A stretch of 64,000 nt of DNA from Pseudomonas sp. SCA2728.1_7 (GCF_018138145.1 NZ_CP073104.1:6291001-6355000), one strand, 5' to 3'. Positions 17,100-25,997 are shown, counted from the stretch's first letter. Numbers and translations: made by a program. Notes: a model not told the origin generated them from the letters alone.

Positions 17100-17567
17100 A
17101 TGTCAGAAAACGAACACAGGGACTGGCCCCGCTATTTTCACGTTGCACCTATTCTGCTTGGTGAGGGAAGCATCATAGAGCCTGGAAACTGGGGGCGAAT
17201 TCTCAAGCTGTATCGGGGTAACGCGGTGAACTCAGTACTAGGAAGGGAGTACGTACTTGAGCAAATACGTGCCAGCGAGTTTCCTGATAAGCCAAGCAGA
17301 TTGAACTGCATTTTTCTTCTTAGAACCTTGCGAGAAGCTGTGCGTTACCGCGATTCGGAATCACACCTTGGTCTTATCTACGAGGTCGCGGTGAACACAG
17401 CTAATGCTGAGGTTCATTTTGGTGATTACGATTTCGGAGGGGCTGTCTCGGTCATCCAGTTTTTGGAAGGCATGCCTGAGGTCGCTCGCAAATACTGGAC
17501 CGAACAGCCTACCAATACCGTCGAAATACTCTTCCCTGGTCCGGCGGTGGTTGTTGCGCGTCACTAA
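17100..17567 (+). CDS. DUF2441-like protein
   Basis: This 155-residue soluble protein begins MSENEHRDWPRYFHVAPILL. It contains EGSIIEPGNWGRILKLY (about 21-37), EYVLEQIRASEFPDKPSRL (about 48-66), a central LREAVRYRDSESHLGLIYEV and a late AVSVIQFLEG with KYWTE. The pattern of an N-terminal YFHV strand, an ExxxEQIR helix, and RL-x-CIF resembles Pfam DUF2441, whose members have an ADP-ribosyltransferase-like fold; this is a recalled resemblance. The start at 17100 has TTGAGG 8 bases upstream; an upstream in-frame ATG has none. It stands alone. Confidence 0.6.
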   Translation: MSENEHRDWPRYFHVAPILLGEGSIIEPGNWGRILKLYRGNAVNSVLGREYVLEQIRASEFPDKPSRLNCIFLLRTLREAVRYRDSESHLGLIYEVAVNTANAEVHFGDYDFGGAVSVIQFLEGMPEVARKYWTEQPTNTVEILFPGPAVVVARH

Positions 17568-18147
17568 CATCTCAGAGTGATCGTGATTACCCATGATTGA
17601 GCCTCGTATAGATGGGATTCGGATAGGTTTAACTGATGCGCTCGGCTTGATAATAACCTAGACATATGCCTATCGGTGTGATTAAGCACAACCATTGACG
17701 TAAAAAGCCTGCATCGACGGGGTTCTCGTTTTCAACTTGTTCGCACTCTCGAATTTCTAAGGCTGTTACGGATGACGGCCGTTTGAGCGCAGGCAATCGT
17801 TGACAAAACGTGAGGCGAAGAAAAAAACATCTGAAAAAGCACTTATCCCCCTCCCGCCGACGGGCTTCGTATCAGTTTTTTGTGCAAATCCGAATGTATT
17901 GCAAACAAACCTTCAGACCAGCCAGGCTCTGGAGCCGCGCACGCCATGGGCCATTTCATTTGGTGCAATTTTTTGAAAGGGAATGCAGCGCGGTGGCACA
18001 GTGGCACACGAGATGATCACAGAAAGAGAAGGGCTGAAGCGCCCAGTTTAATTGGGCTAAGACTTGAAAAATTTGAGTTTCGGTCTGTTTTTGGGATTTG
18101 AACGGTTCCCACTCGGATCCCTATAGGCGCGGGTGTGGGATGGTTGG
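17568..18147. other. Gene-poor stretch
   Basis: Nothing is supported as a gene here. The second copy of the tatccccctcc...gacgggc motif lies at about 17845-17866. Short frames on both strands lack ribosome binding sites. Confidence 0.3.
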
Positions 18148-18180
18148 AAACGCCTGCAACCCTAAGCTAGCAGGCGTTTT
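18148..18180 (+). terminator. Terminator-like hairpin
   Basis: aaacgcctgc pairs perfectly with gcaggcgttt over a 12-nt loop and runs into tttt on the plus strand. It lies at the tail of the minus-strand HEPN gene and could work in both directions. Confidence 0.7.
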
Positions 18181-18205
18181 CGAGGCATTGGCGCTTTTCA
18201 GTAGT

Positions 18206-19126
18206 TCACCAACGACTGGATTTACGAGACGGAGAAAATTCGACCAATACCAGAAAGTCTTCGAACAGTGCCGACGCCTTATTGAGCTGGCCAACTAAAA
18301 GCTCGGCTTCAGCTTCTGGCTCTCGTGGCTGCAGTTTTTTGCGGTGGGCTTCGTCCAGGTGATTAAACTGAGACTTGAACATCTCATCGTCGTCGGTCTT
18401 ATGCGGATGTAGGTGGAGGCTGTGCACAAGAAGGTTTCGTCGCTGGAGAAGAAACTGTAGGCCGTCGTCTTTGTTTGACGTCTGGAACGCGCGCAGACGC
18501 TTCCAGCAGCCGCTATTGCAGAGGTGCTCATTCATCGGCCTCACGTTCGCATGGATGCGATCCATGACAGCATGAAAGCCGTTATGGTCGAATTTCCGTA
18601 TGTTGAAGAACGTGAAATCGAGGACTTGGCCTATTCGATCCCAAAACGAAAAGAGGCGAATGTATGCGGCTTCTGCATGCTCCCAGAAAGCGGACTGCGC
18701 ATGCTTTTTAAACAATTCCTCGCTGTCCGGATTTTCAGGCTTTTGCAATAAATCCGGTTGCTCGACCAGCATCTTTGAACCGGTCATGAATAAATGAGCG
18801 CGTATTACTGATTTGCGAGCGCGCCGAAATAGGTCGAATACCTCACGCATTGAGCTTGCCGGGTAGTCATCAGCAGGAGGGGGACTTTCGCCGGTTCGCA
18901 ATATATACAGCTCAGGCGGGCCGCCCAAATGCTCTACGACGCGATTAACTCGTTTTTCAAAGTAATCACTGTTACCACCCGCAGGCCATAATTGAGTGAA
19001 TCGCCCTTGCTGGATTCGTTCATAGTGGCCTAGAACAACCGCCTCATTTGCAACGTAAGCCACAGCATGGCTGAGAACTTCGACCAGTTTTTCGTTCGTG
19101 ATGGAATGTTCGTCGTCGGTACTCAT
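18206..19126 (-). CDS. HEPN-like domain protein (Cthe_2314-type)
   Basis: This 306-residue soluble protein is mostly helical. The key motif is RRNLLVHSLHLH at 229-240, giving the R-N-x3-H signature of HEPN ribonucleases. It is followed by the charged helix that closes the fold. The helix SFWDRIGQVLDFTFFNIRKF earlier in the chain fits the dimer interface of Cthe_2314-type HEPN proteins. These are often RNA-cleaving toxins or defence effectors. No MNT nucleotidyltransferase antitoxin sits beside it; the neighbour upstream, about 200 bp away, is another protein with a HEPN motif. Confidence 0.65.
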   Translation of the reverse strand: MSTDDEHSITNEKLVEVLSHAVAYVANEAVVLGHYERIQQGRFTQLWPAGGNSDYFEKRVNRVVEHLGGPPELYILRTGESPPPADDYPASSMREVFDLFRRARKSVIRAHLFMTGSKMLVEQPDLLQKPENPDSEELFKKHAQSAFWEHAEAAYIRLFSFWDRIGQVLDFTFFNIRKFDHNGFHAVMDRIHANVRPMNEHLCNSGCWKRLRAFQTSNKDDGLQFLLQRRNLLVHSLHLHPHKTDDDEMFKSQFNHLDEAHRKKLQPREPEAEAELLVGQLNKASALFEDFLVLVEFSPSRKSSRW

Positions 19127-19323
19127 CTCTTCGTCCTGAAACTGAATGCAGCATAGCTCGTCGGGTCATTTTTTGGGGAAGGGCGCGGAACAAAGCGGTT
19201 TTGGAGAACGCTGGCTGCTCAACCCAATAAAGTAGCCGTTGGCGATCACTGCTCCAGGTCGAGTCCGTGCTGGCTCACGTTGTCGCAGAGTACGATCACC
19301 GTCGGTTGATCAGTGGTGACTTG

Positions 19324-20325
19324 TTAGTTTTTTTTGTCACTAACGTTTCTTTTATATTTTTGGAGAAGGTGCTTGTCATTTGCACTCGCATGCAATCGTC
19401 TTATAGCTTCTTCCATAATAGGGGTTTTATGAAACTTCGTTCCGTATACCCCATAAGGTACGACTACCTGTTTCTGCTCAAAGTCGCGAAGAATTAAACG
19501 TGTTTTCTCCAAGGCGTTTAAATATTTTTCAGCGATCTTTATGAGGTCGCGCGTTCTAATGTCTGAGATAATATATCGATGGATAACACGGTTTCTTAGA
19601 TTGTAGAGATCATTCAAATGATCGAAAGTCTCTATGTCGATTGCTTGAAGTTTTAAAGCGTCATCGAAGATTTTTCTCTCTATTATTCCCTTTTCCCCGT
19701 CTGCTTGAAAAAGGTATTTGGTTTCAATGTCGTCGGTTTTGCTCTCTAACTGTTTTGCAATTACCAAGCTTAATCTTAAGTGTGCATCTATTTGATTTGC
19801 GGTAATTGCAATGATTTCAATATATGCCTCTGCTTCTATTGCTGTATACAGAAGATCATATGACGCCGCAAGAGAGCCTGTAAATCGATCAAATTTATCA
19901 AGATCAGCAGCAAGTTTACGGTCGCGCTCTGGGACTATCGTAACCGAGTTTAAGATTTGATTTACGATAACAAGCTGTTCGGTAATTCTATTGTCGCCTT
20001 CAAGGCACGCATCGTAAATATATTTACCAATTAATGCTTGATCATGATAAGCACCGAAGAAAAGATGGGTGCAGAAATTTGAATCATCTTCCCTGGACTC
20101 TTTCCAGTTTAATTTTTTGACTCCACTTGGATTGGCTTTCGCGATGTTAGGAGCTAGTTCACTGAGCGGATAGCAACTTAGCTGAAAGCAGCCTATGGAG
20201 TCTTCATAAGGTTGAAAGCTGTAAGGCGACTTCTCCTCATAGTCGCTCATGCCAGAGTTGAGGTACTGCCAATCAATTGGAACCTGAATTAAAAGTACTC
20301 CGTTTGGCTCAGTCCAGTGTTTCAT
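19324..20325 (-). CDS. Uncharacterised protein with HEPN-type motif
   Basis: Of 333 residues, the first 130 form a beta-rich part (NGVLLIQVPIDWQYL, YSFQPYEDSIGCFQLSCY) that I do not recognise. The C-terminal helical part has LYNLRNRVIHRYIISD, where RNRVIH (244-249) matches the HEPN R-N-x3-H catalytic signature, and EAEAYIEIIAITANQIDAHL as the preceding helix. Base composition is clearly more AT-rich than the chromosomal genes, a sign of transfer. It is in the same direction as the 18206-19126 HEPN gene but separated by about 200 bp, so co-transcription is possible, not certain. Confidence 0.6.
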   Translation of the reverse strand: MKHWTEPNGVLLIQVPIDWQYLNSGMSDYEEKSPYSFQPYEDSIGCFQLSCYPLSELAPNIAKANPSGVKKLNWKESREDDSNFCTHLFFGAYHDQALIGKYIYDACLEGDNRITEQLVIVNQILNSVTIVPERDRKLAADLDKFDRFTGSLAASYDLLYTAIEAEAYIEIIAITANQIDAHLRLSLVIAKQLESKTDDIETKYLFQADGEKGIIERKIFDDALKLQAIDIETFDHLNDLYNLRNRVIHRYIISDIRTRDLIKIAEKYLNALEKTRLILRDFEQKQVVVPYGVYGTKFHKTPIMEEAIRRLHASANDKHLLQKYKRNVSDKKN

Positions 20326-20456
20326 ATGTGCCTGCCATATCGCATTTGGTGGCTCGATGATCGAAATTAACAGTTGGGGGGGGCTCCAACGATCCCAGTC
20401 TTCCTGCTACTCGTGTCGTAAGGCGCTATTTGCAATCGAAAGAGGGGGGGGGCGAA

Positions 20457-20672
20457 CTAGTCTTTTTCCAGATTTCTTAATTGTGCTAAGCCCTGATGGA
20501 TAAACCCCGCATTCTCCCCAATTCGCTCAAGTGCCATGCGGGCATTCTCCCCTATGGCCTCGTACCCCTGCTGCTCGACTAACAGCACCAATTCCATCAA
20601 CGCAGCTTCGAGGCCCAGCTGATTTTCGTACATTTTTTCGAGGACGACGGTAAGGGAATATTCGCTGGCCAT
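20457..20672 (-). CDS. Small helical protein, 71 residues
   Basis: This peptide, MASEYSLTVVLEKMYENQLG onward, is acidic and fully helical, ending GLAQLRNLEKD. The start codon is the only ATG in a sensible place. It resembles small proteins found beside integrated elements in Pseudomonas as I recall, but no function is known to me. It stands between the HEPN-motif gene and the GGTAAT-rich region. Confidence 0.55.
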   Translation of the reverse strand: MASEYSLTVVLEKMYENQLGLEAALMELVLLVEQQGYEAIGENARMALERIGENAGFIHQGLAQLRNLEKD

Positions 20673-20750
20673 GCATTCGACTCCATTCGGAAAGCAGGAA
20701 GCATAGCAGGGCCCCCGAGGAGGCTAATATCAGTTCGAGGCTGGGAAAAA

Positions 20751-21024
20751 GGTAATTTTGGTAAGCCGGTGCTAAAAATTGGCTGCAGCCCTTACAAACC
20801 GTGGCTTAGACGTATTACCTTTGAAGGTAATATTTGGTAAGGCTGGAGGTAATAATTCGCCAAGTGTCTGATTTTATTGGGTTTTATAGATGGCTGAAAT
20901 TACTACGACTAAAGGTAATTTTCTAACCTTTTCATTACCTTATTATTACCTTTGTGGGAAATCTGTAAGTCATTGTATCTATTAGGTTTTTTCTGAAATT
21001 GAAATAGACATTACCAATATTACC
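20751..21024. repeat. Cluster of GGTAAT/ATTACC hexamers
   Basis: Hexamers matching GGTAA(T/G) or its complement occur at about 20751, 20760, 20814, 20826, 20836, 20848, 20914, 20933, 20945, 21010 and 21019. Spacing is irregular with some about 10 bp apart. This density suggests protein-binding sites such as operator or iteron-like boxes; no known set is matched. Confidence 0.7.
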
Positions 21025-21330
21025 TTTTTCCCATGGGTCAACCTGAAAATGGGGTTAAGCACACACGGGGACGGTGGCTAGTCTTCCATGAACCTGGTGT
21101 AACGCTCACGAAGTCGCCTACAGCCACGATGAACAGTGCCGGGATTGGAGCCGAAAACCGATGCTTAAAATTTGCTACAGCCGTCGGCAGAAGGAGTGGG
21201 AGGAAGAGGGAGGAAGACAAAACTGGTACGCAACTGGTACGCGTTTTGGAGGGGAGGTGTTTGGGCCTTTATTTGTGGGAGCTAGGAGAGAGGTCAGTCC
21301 GATCCATCATCGGGGCGACGGAGAAGCGGC

Positions 21331-21437
21331 GGGAGAGTGGGGCGGGTGTGGCGGGAATAGGGGACATTAGGGGTACGGAATCGGTGTGGCTGGGAGGTGG
21401 GGGAGTTTATCAGGAATGGGAGGAGGGGGCTTGGGGG
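21331..21437 (+). other. G-rich tract with G-quadruplex potential
   Basis: The segment at 21331-21355 has four runs of at least three Gs with loops of 1-6 nt, fitting the G3N1-7 quadruplex rule. A second G-rich block is at 21418-21437. It lies upstream of the secreted protein gene at 21582. Confidence 0.5.
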
Positions 21438-21581
21438 CAGGAATGGCAGAGTGGGTTTACAGCGTTCTACTTCTGGACCTGCTGAGCTTGCTCAACCTGC
21501 ATTGGATTGAGCGAGACAAATCCAATGCAGGATTGATAGCATGTGGCTATCAATATTCACATCCTTGTAGGAACGGAATCC

Positions 21582-22244
21582 ATGTCGAAAAAAATCCATG
21601 CGTTAGTGCTTTGCCTGGGCGGCCTCGTTGGCGCTATACAGAGTGCCGTTGCAGCTGACAACCTGTTCAAGAGCTACGGCTACGACACGCCAATCACGAA
21701 ATACACCGAGGCTGGCGGTTACTATGATTGCTCGGAAGAGGTGGGCGCGCCCGCCCGGTGTATTGATGACGTGGATTTCATTGATCAGAAATTCACCGCT
21801 GGCTTGGTGTTCAGCGGTGACAAGCTGATTATGGTTTCCCTGTTCGCGCCCTATGAGCGTGAACTGTTCGGGCGTGCCATCGGTGCGCTGGCCAAGTCGT
21901 TCGGTCTGGTCGCACTGGCTGACGGCAAGTCGATGCTGGATCTCGTCGATCTGGCGGCTAAAGCTAAAAGCAAGGATGAGTACACCGCTAAACTCACCAA
22001 CTACGAAAGTGTCGCTCTAAACGCCAATAATCTGACCTATTCGTTTATCGAGGGCGCCGCCTCGATCAAAGGGACACCTAGCGTTTCTGGTTTGATGGCA
22101 GCCGCGCCTGCGAATGTCAGGGGGGCTGATCTGATTGTCACGGGCGAGGGCGAGGAATCGGTCATCATGATCAAGTTTTCTTTCCCGAAACTTGACGAGA
22201 ACAAGCTTGTTGAGCAGACCAAAAAACCGGTCGAATCTTTCTGA
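21582..22244 (+). CDS. Secreted hypothetical protein
   Basis: This 220-residue protein starts MSKKIHALVLCLGG and has a Sec signal peptide ending at about AVAADN (residue 25). The mature part has LFKSYGYDTPITKY, a pair of cysteines (DCSEEVGAPARC) and a C-terminal strand segment GADLIVTGEGEESVIMIKF. The start was chosen for AGGAACGG just upstream, in preference to an in-frame codon 13 residues before. I do not recognise the family. The last 43 codons, together with about 90 bp of 3' flank, are duplicated at 23868-24090 between the two IS4 elements. Confidence 0.6.
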   Translation: MSKKIHALVLCLGGLVGAIQSAVAADNLFKSYGYDTPITKYTEAGGYYDCSEEVGAPARCIDDVDFIDQKFTAGLVFSGDKLIMVSLFAPYERELFGRAIGALAKSFGLVALADGKSMLDLVDLAAKAKSKDEYTAKLTNYESVALNANNLTYSFIEGAASIKGTPSVSGLMAAAPANVRGADLIVTGEGEESVIMIKFSFPKLDENKLVEQTKKPVESF

Positions 22245-22335
22245 GTTTGGTACTTCGGCGTTTAACACGCCTCGCTAACAGTAGAAAGGGATAGATTTGT
22301 TTGCTCATTTTTAGACGATAAATAAATCTGTCCCG

Positions 22336-23847
22336 AATGGCACTTACTTAACAGCTAACCACCTGAGCTGAAAGCAAAAAATGAAGAGGGGCTGGTCTTG
22401 GTCTACGGTGATAGTTGCGAACACACCCCGACAAACCAAGGACACAGCCCCAAATGGATCGTAGACGTGAAATTCTTCAGCATCAACAGCAACGTTTTCA
22501 TCGACACGCTTCGGACTGCGATGCCTATGCGTTTTTCAATCTCCTCACGTCTCCCGATCTCTTACAACGCGTCGAGTCTGAACTGCCAGAACATCGGGAA
22601 CGCCTGTTTCCGCCAATTGAAACGTTGTCTATGTTTCTGGCTCAAGCAATGAGCGCCGACCGCTCCTGCCAGAATGCTGTGAACGACCTGTCGATTAAAC
22701 GGTCATGTGGCGGCATGAAACCCAATAGCACTCGCACGGGCGCCTACTACAAAGCCAGAAAACGCCTGCCTGTGGAAATGGTTTCCACGCTGGTCAGGCA
22801 CACCGGTGCTTCGATAAGTGATAACGCACCCTCGTCGTGGCGCTGGAGGGGACGGCCGGTGCGGCTGGTGGATGGCACGACGGTCAGCATGCCCGACACA
22901 GCGGCTAATCAGGACGCCTATCCGCAATCTCGCGGCCAGAAAGTCGGTCTTGGTTTTCCGTTGTGTCGAGTGGTGGGCATCGTCTGCCTCTCCAGCGGCG
23001 CCGTTTTAGATGCTGCCCTTGGGCGTTTCCGAGGCAAGGGCGGCGATGAACAGACACTGCTCAGATCAATGCTAGACACGTTGAAAACAGGTGACATTTT
23101 GTTGGGCGATGCTTACTACGCTACCTATTTCCTGCTGTGCGAGTTGCAACGAAGAGGTGTCGATGGCGTGTTCGAACAATATGGCGCTCGACGGCGCAGC
23201 ACGGACTTTCGCTTGGGTCAAAGTCTCGGTTCGGAAGATCATCTGATCGAATTGAAAAAGCCTGCAAGAAGACCACTGTGGATGAGTCAGGCGCATTACG
23301 AAAAGGCGCCTGAAAGACTGACCGTGCGGGAGTTGAAGGCGGGTGGGAAAACTTTGGTCACCACGTTGCATTGCCCAAAGCAGACACCTAAAACAGCCCT
23401 GAAATCGCTGTACAAGGGGCGATGGCATGTTGAACTGGATCTGCGCAATCTCAAAGCTACGCTGGGGCTTGGAAAGTTAAGCTGCAAAACCCCAGGCATG
23501 GCAGTAAAGGAGTTATGGGTCTATCTGTTAGCTCACAATCTGATCCGAATGCTGATGGCACAATCGGCTCTGTTAGCTGACTGTTTACCTCGCGAACTGA
23601 GCTTCAAACACAGCCTTCAGCTATGGCTGGCGCTGCGACAATATGGCAGCCCCGAAGAAGAGGATGATCTGTCGAATTTATTGATTCTGATTGCTCAGAG
23701 GCGCGTCGGGAATCGGCCTGGTCGTATAGAGCCCCGAGCCATAAAACGAAGACCTCAAGCGTACCCCTTGCTGACCAAACCACGTCGGTCTGCAAGGGCA
23801 GATGTCAGAAAAAACGGGCACCCAAAACATATTAAGTAAGTGCCATT
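22336..23847 (+). mobile_element. IS4-family insertion sequence, copy 1 (1,512 bp)
   Basis: The element is bounded by aatggcacttacttaa on the left and ttaagtaagtgccatt on the right, a perfect 16-bp inverted repeat. It carries one transposase. An identical-looking copy in reverse orientation is at 24091-25602. Confidence 0.85.
22454..23839 (+). CDS. IS4-family transposase, copy 1
   Basis: This 461-residue DDE transposase shows RLVDGTTVSMPDT (first Asp), ILLGDAYYATYFL (second Asp) and the IS4 signature YKGRWHVELDLRNLK, with Y, R, E, R and K in the family spacing. After the E block follow NLIRMLM and the C-terminal LSFKHSLQLW segment. The ATG at 22454 is used; a TTG 13 codons earlier is also open. 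The gene fills most of the element. It appears intact and so does the second copy. Confidence 0.85.
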   Translation: MDRRREILQHQQQRFHRHASDCDAYAFFNLLTSPDLLQRVESELPEHRERLFPPIETLSMFLAQAMSADRSCQNAVNDLSIKRSCGGMKPNSTRTGAYYKARKRLPVEMVSTLVRHTGASISDNAPSSWRWRGRPVRLVDGTTVSMPDTAANQDAYPQSRGQKVGLGFPLCRVVGIVCLSSGAVLDAALGRFRGKGGDEQTLLRSMLDTLKTGDILLGDAYYATYFLLCELQRRGVDGVFEQYGARRRSTDFRLGQSLGSEDHLIELKKPARRPLWMSQAHYEKAPERLTVRELKAGGKTLVTTLHCPKQTPKTALKSLYKGRWHVELDLRNLKATLGLGKLSCKTPGMAVKELWVYLLAHNLIRMLMAQSALLADCLPRELSFKHSLQLWLALRQYGSPEEEDDLSNLLILIAQRRVGNRPGRIEPRAIKRRPQAYPLLTKPRRSARADVRKNGHPKHIK

Positions 23848-23867
23848 CAAATCTGTCCCCATTGTTC

Positions 23868-24090
23868 AATGTCAGGGGGGCTGATCTGATTGTCACGGGC
23901 GAGGGCGAGGAATCGGTCATCATGATCAAGTTTTCTTTCCCGAAGCTTGACGAGAACAAGCTTGTTGAGCAGACCAAAAAACCGGTCGAATCTTTCTGAG
24001 TTTGGTACTTCGGCGTTTAACACGCCTCGCTAACAGTAGAAAGGGATAGATTTGTTTGCTCATTTTTAGACGATAAATAAATCTGTCCCG
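23868..24090 (+). pseudogene. Duplicated 3' end of the secreted-protein gene
   Basis: This block repeats 22113-22335 (last 43 codons plus the flank to the IS boundary), with one A-to-G substitution noted. The reading frame continues to the same stop at 23997-23999. There is no start codon of its own, so it is a fragment left by IS-mediated duplication. Confidence 0.85.
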
Positions 24091-25602
24091 AATGGCACTT
24101 ACTTAATATGTTTTGGGTGCCCGTTTTTTCTGACATCTGCCCTTGCAGACCGACGTGGTTTGGTCAGCAAGGGGTACGCTTGAGGTCTTCGTTTTATGGC
24201 TCGGGGCTCTATACGACCAGGCCGATTCCCGACGCGCCTCTGAGCAATCAGAATCAATAAATTCGACAGATCATCCTCTTCTTCGGGGCTGCCATATTGT
24301 CGCAGCGCCAGCCATAGCTGAAGGCTGTGTTTGAAGCTCAGTTCGCGAGGTAAACAGTCAGCTAACAGAGCCGATTGTGCCATCAGCATTCGGATCAGAT
24401 TGTGAGCTAACAGATAGACCCATAACTCCTTTACTGCCATGCCTGGGGTTTTGCAGCTTAACTTTCCAAGCCCCAGCGTAGCTTTGAGATTGCGCAGATC
24501 CAGTTCAACATGCCATCGCCCCTTGTACAGCGATTTCAGGGCTGTTTTAGGTGTCTGCTTTGGGCAATGCAACGTGGTGACCAAAGTTTTCCCACCCGCC
24601 TTCAACTCCCGCACGGTCAGTCTTTCAGGCGCCTTTTCGTAATGCGCCTGACTCATCCACAGTGGTCTTCTTGCAGGCTTTTTCAATTCGATCAGATGAT
24701 CTTCCGAACCGAGACTTTGACCCAAGCGAAAGTCCGTGCTGCGCCGTCGAGCGCCATATTGTTCGAACACGCCATCGACACCTCTTCGTTGCAACTCGCA
24801 CAGCAGGAAATAGGTAGCGTAGTAAGCATCGCCCAACAAAATGTCACCTGTTTTCAACGTGTCTAGCATTGATCTGAGCAGTGTCTGTTCATCGCCGCCC
24901 TTGCCTCGGAAACGCCCAAGGGCAGCATCTAAAACGGCGCCGCTGGAGAGGCAGACGATGCCCACCACTCGACACAACGGAAAACCAAGACCGACTTTCT
25001 GGCCGCGAGATTGCGGATAGGCGTCCTGATTAGCCGCTGTGTCGGGCATGCTGACCGTCGTGCCATCCACCAGCCGCACCGGCCGTCCCCTCCAGCGCCA
25101 CGACGAGGGTGCGTTATCACTTATCGAAGCACCGGTGTGCCTGACCAGCGTGGAAACCATTTCCACAGGCAGGCGTTTTCTGGCTTTGTAGTAGGCGCCC
25201 GTGCGAGTGCTATTGGGTTTCATGCCGCCACATGACCGTTTAATCGACAGGTCGTTCACAGCATTCTGGCAGGAGCGGTCGGCGCTCATTGCTTGAGCCA
25301 GAAACATAGACAACGTTTCAATTGGCGGAAACAGGCGTTCCCGATGTTCTGGCAGTTCAGACTCGACGCGTTGTAAGAGATCGGGAGACGTGAGGAGATT
25401 GAAAAACGCATAGGCATCGCAGTCCGAAGCGTGTCGATGAAAACGTTGCTGTTGATGCTGAAGAATTTCACGTCTACGATCCATTTGGGGCTGTGTCCTT
25501 GGTTTGTCGGGGTGTGTTCGCAACTATCACCGTAGACCAAGACCAGCCCCTCTTCATTTTTTGCTTTCAGCTCAGGTGGTTAGCTGTTAAGTAAGTGCCA
25601 TT
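24091..25602 (-). mobile_element. IS4-family insertion sequence, copy 2, inverted (1,512 bp)
   Basis: This copy has the same 16-bp terminal repeats as copy 1, in the opposite orientation. Flanks are ctgtcccg on the left and cgggacag on the right, so the palindrome extends outward to aaataaatctgtcccg and its complement. Confidence 0.85.
24099..25484 (-). CDS. IS4-family transposase, copy 2
   Basis: The protein is identical over its visible length to the transposase of copy 1, including VDGTTVSMPD, GDAYYATY and YKGRWHVELDLRNLK, and is in reverse orientation. Identity of the two copies indicates a recent duplication or gene conversion. Together the pair could move the 220-bp fragment between them as a composite unit. 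Confidence 0.85.
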   Translation of the reverse strand: MDRRREILQHQQQRFHRHASDCDAYAFFNLLTSPDLLQRVESELPEHRERLFPPIETLSMFLAQAMSADRSCQNAVNDLSIKRSCGGMKPNSTRTGAYYKARKRLPVEMVSTLVRHTGASISDNAPSSWRWRGRPVRLVDGTTVSMPDTAANQDAYPQSRGQKVGLGFPLCRVVGIVCLSSGAVLDAALGRFRGKGGDEQTLLRSMLDTLKTGDILLGDAYYATYFLLCELQRRGVDGVFEQYGARRRSTDFRLGQSLGSEDHLIELKKPARRPLWMSQAHYEKAPERLTVRELKAGGKTLVTTLHCPKQTPKTALKSLYKGRWHVELDLRNLKATLGLGKLSCKTPGMAVKELWVYLLAHNLIRMLMAQSALLADCLPRELSFKHSLQLWLALRQYGSPEEEDDLSNLLILIAQRRVGNRPGRIEPRAIKRRPQAYPLLTKPRRSARADVRKNGHPKHIK

Positions 25603-25951
25603 CGGGACAGATTTATTTACCGATCCCGCATCCCCCTACGAATCCCTCAACTCCAAAAAGCTCCACGAAGCCGCCGAACGCGCGCTCGATCACTACCTCC
25701 TTCCCGCCGGCCACATCATGGCCAGCGTCAACGAGCCCGAGCGCATGTACCTCGCCAACCCAAAGTACGACTCGGAATCCCTGCTGGCCAATGCCAGTGA
25801 AACGCTGAGTTCCGCCTCGGAAATGCTCAACAACTTTGCCGCAGTGCTCGACCCCTCGCACCGCAAAACCGCGCTGGGCATTGCGCAGGTGGTGATGTTG
25901 GGTGAGTTGGCGGTGAATCAGGCGTTGGATAACGTTGAGGTGAAGGCGTAA
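25595..25951 (+). pseudogene. DUF6124-like gene with 5' end replaced by IS sequence
   Basis: The body (FTDPASPYESLNSKKLHEAA, then ERALDHYL and a late helix LNNFAAVLDPSHRKTALGIA) matches my recollection of the DUF6124 family common in Pseudomonas. Its first 8 codons (MPFGTDLF, starting GTG) derive from the IS terminal repeat and adjacent flank, so the native start, ribosome site and promoter have been displaced. The rest of the frame is open to the TAA at 25951. It could still be expressed from the IS end, but I treat it as probably damaged. The function of the family is not known to me. Confidence 0.6.
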
Positions 25952-25997
25952 AGCCTGTCCCGCCGTGGGCAGGTGAAATGCTCGTTCATTGATAACA

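Larger units (their letters stand above)
20673..21581. other. 900-bp gene-free region with GGTAAT repeats and G-rich tract
   Basis: I find no credible gene. The left part (20751-21024) has many GGTAA(T)/ATTACC hexamers on both strands. The right part (21175-21445) is strongly purine-rich on the plus strand. A plus-strand frame at 21033-21485 is open but has no domain and unusual composition. Confidence 0.5.

Noticed and set aside
21033-21485. Gene of 150 residues in the G-rich tract
   Set aside because: Purine-rich codons reflect local composition; no domain or ribosome site is present.
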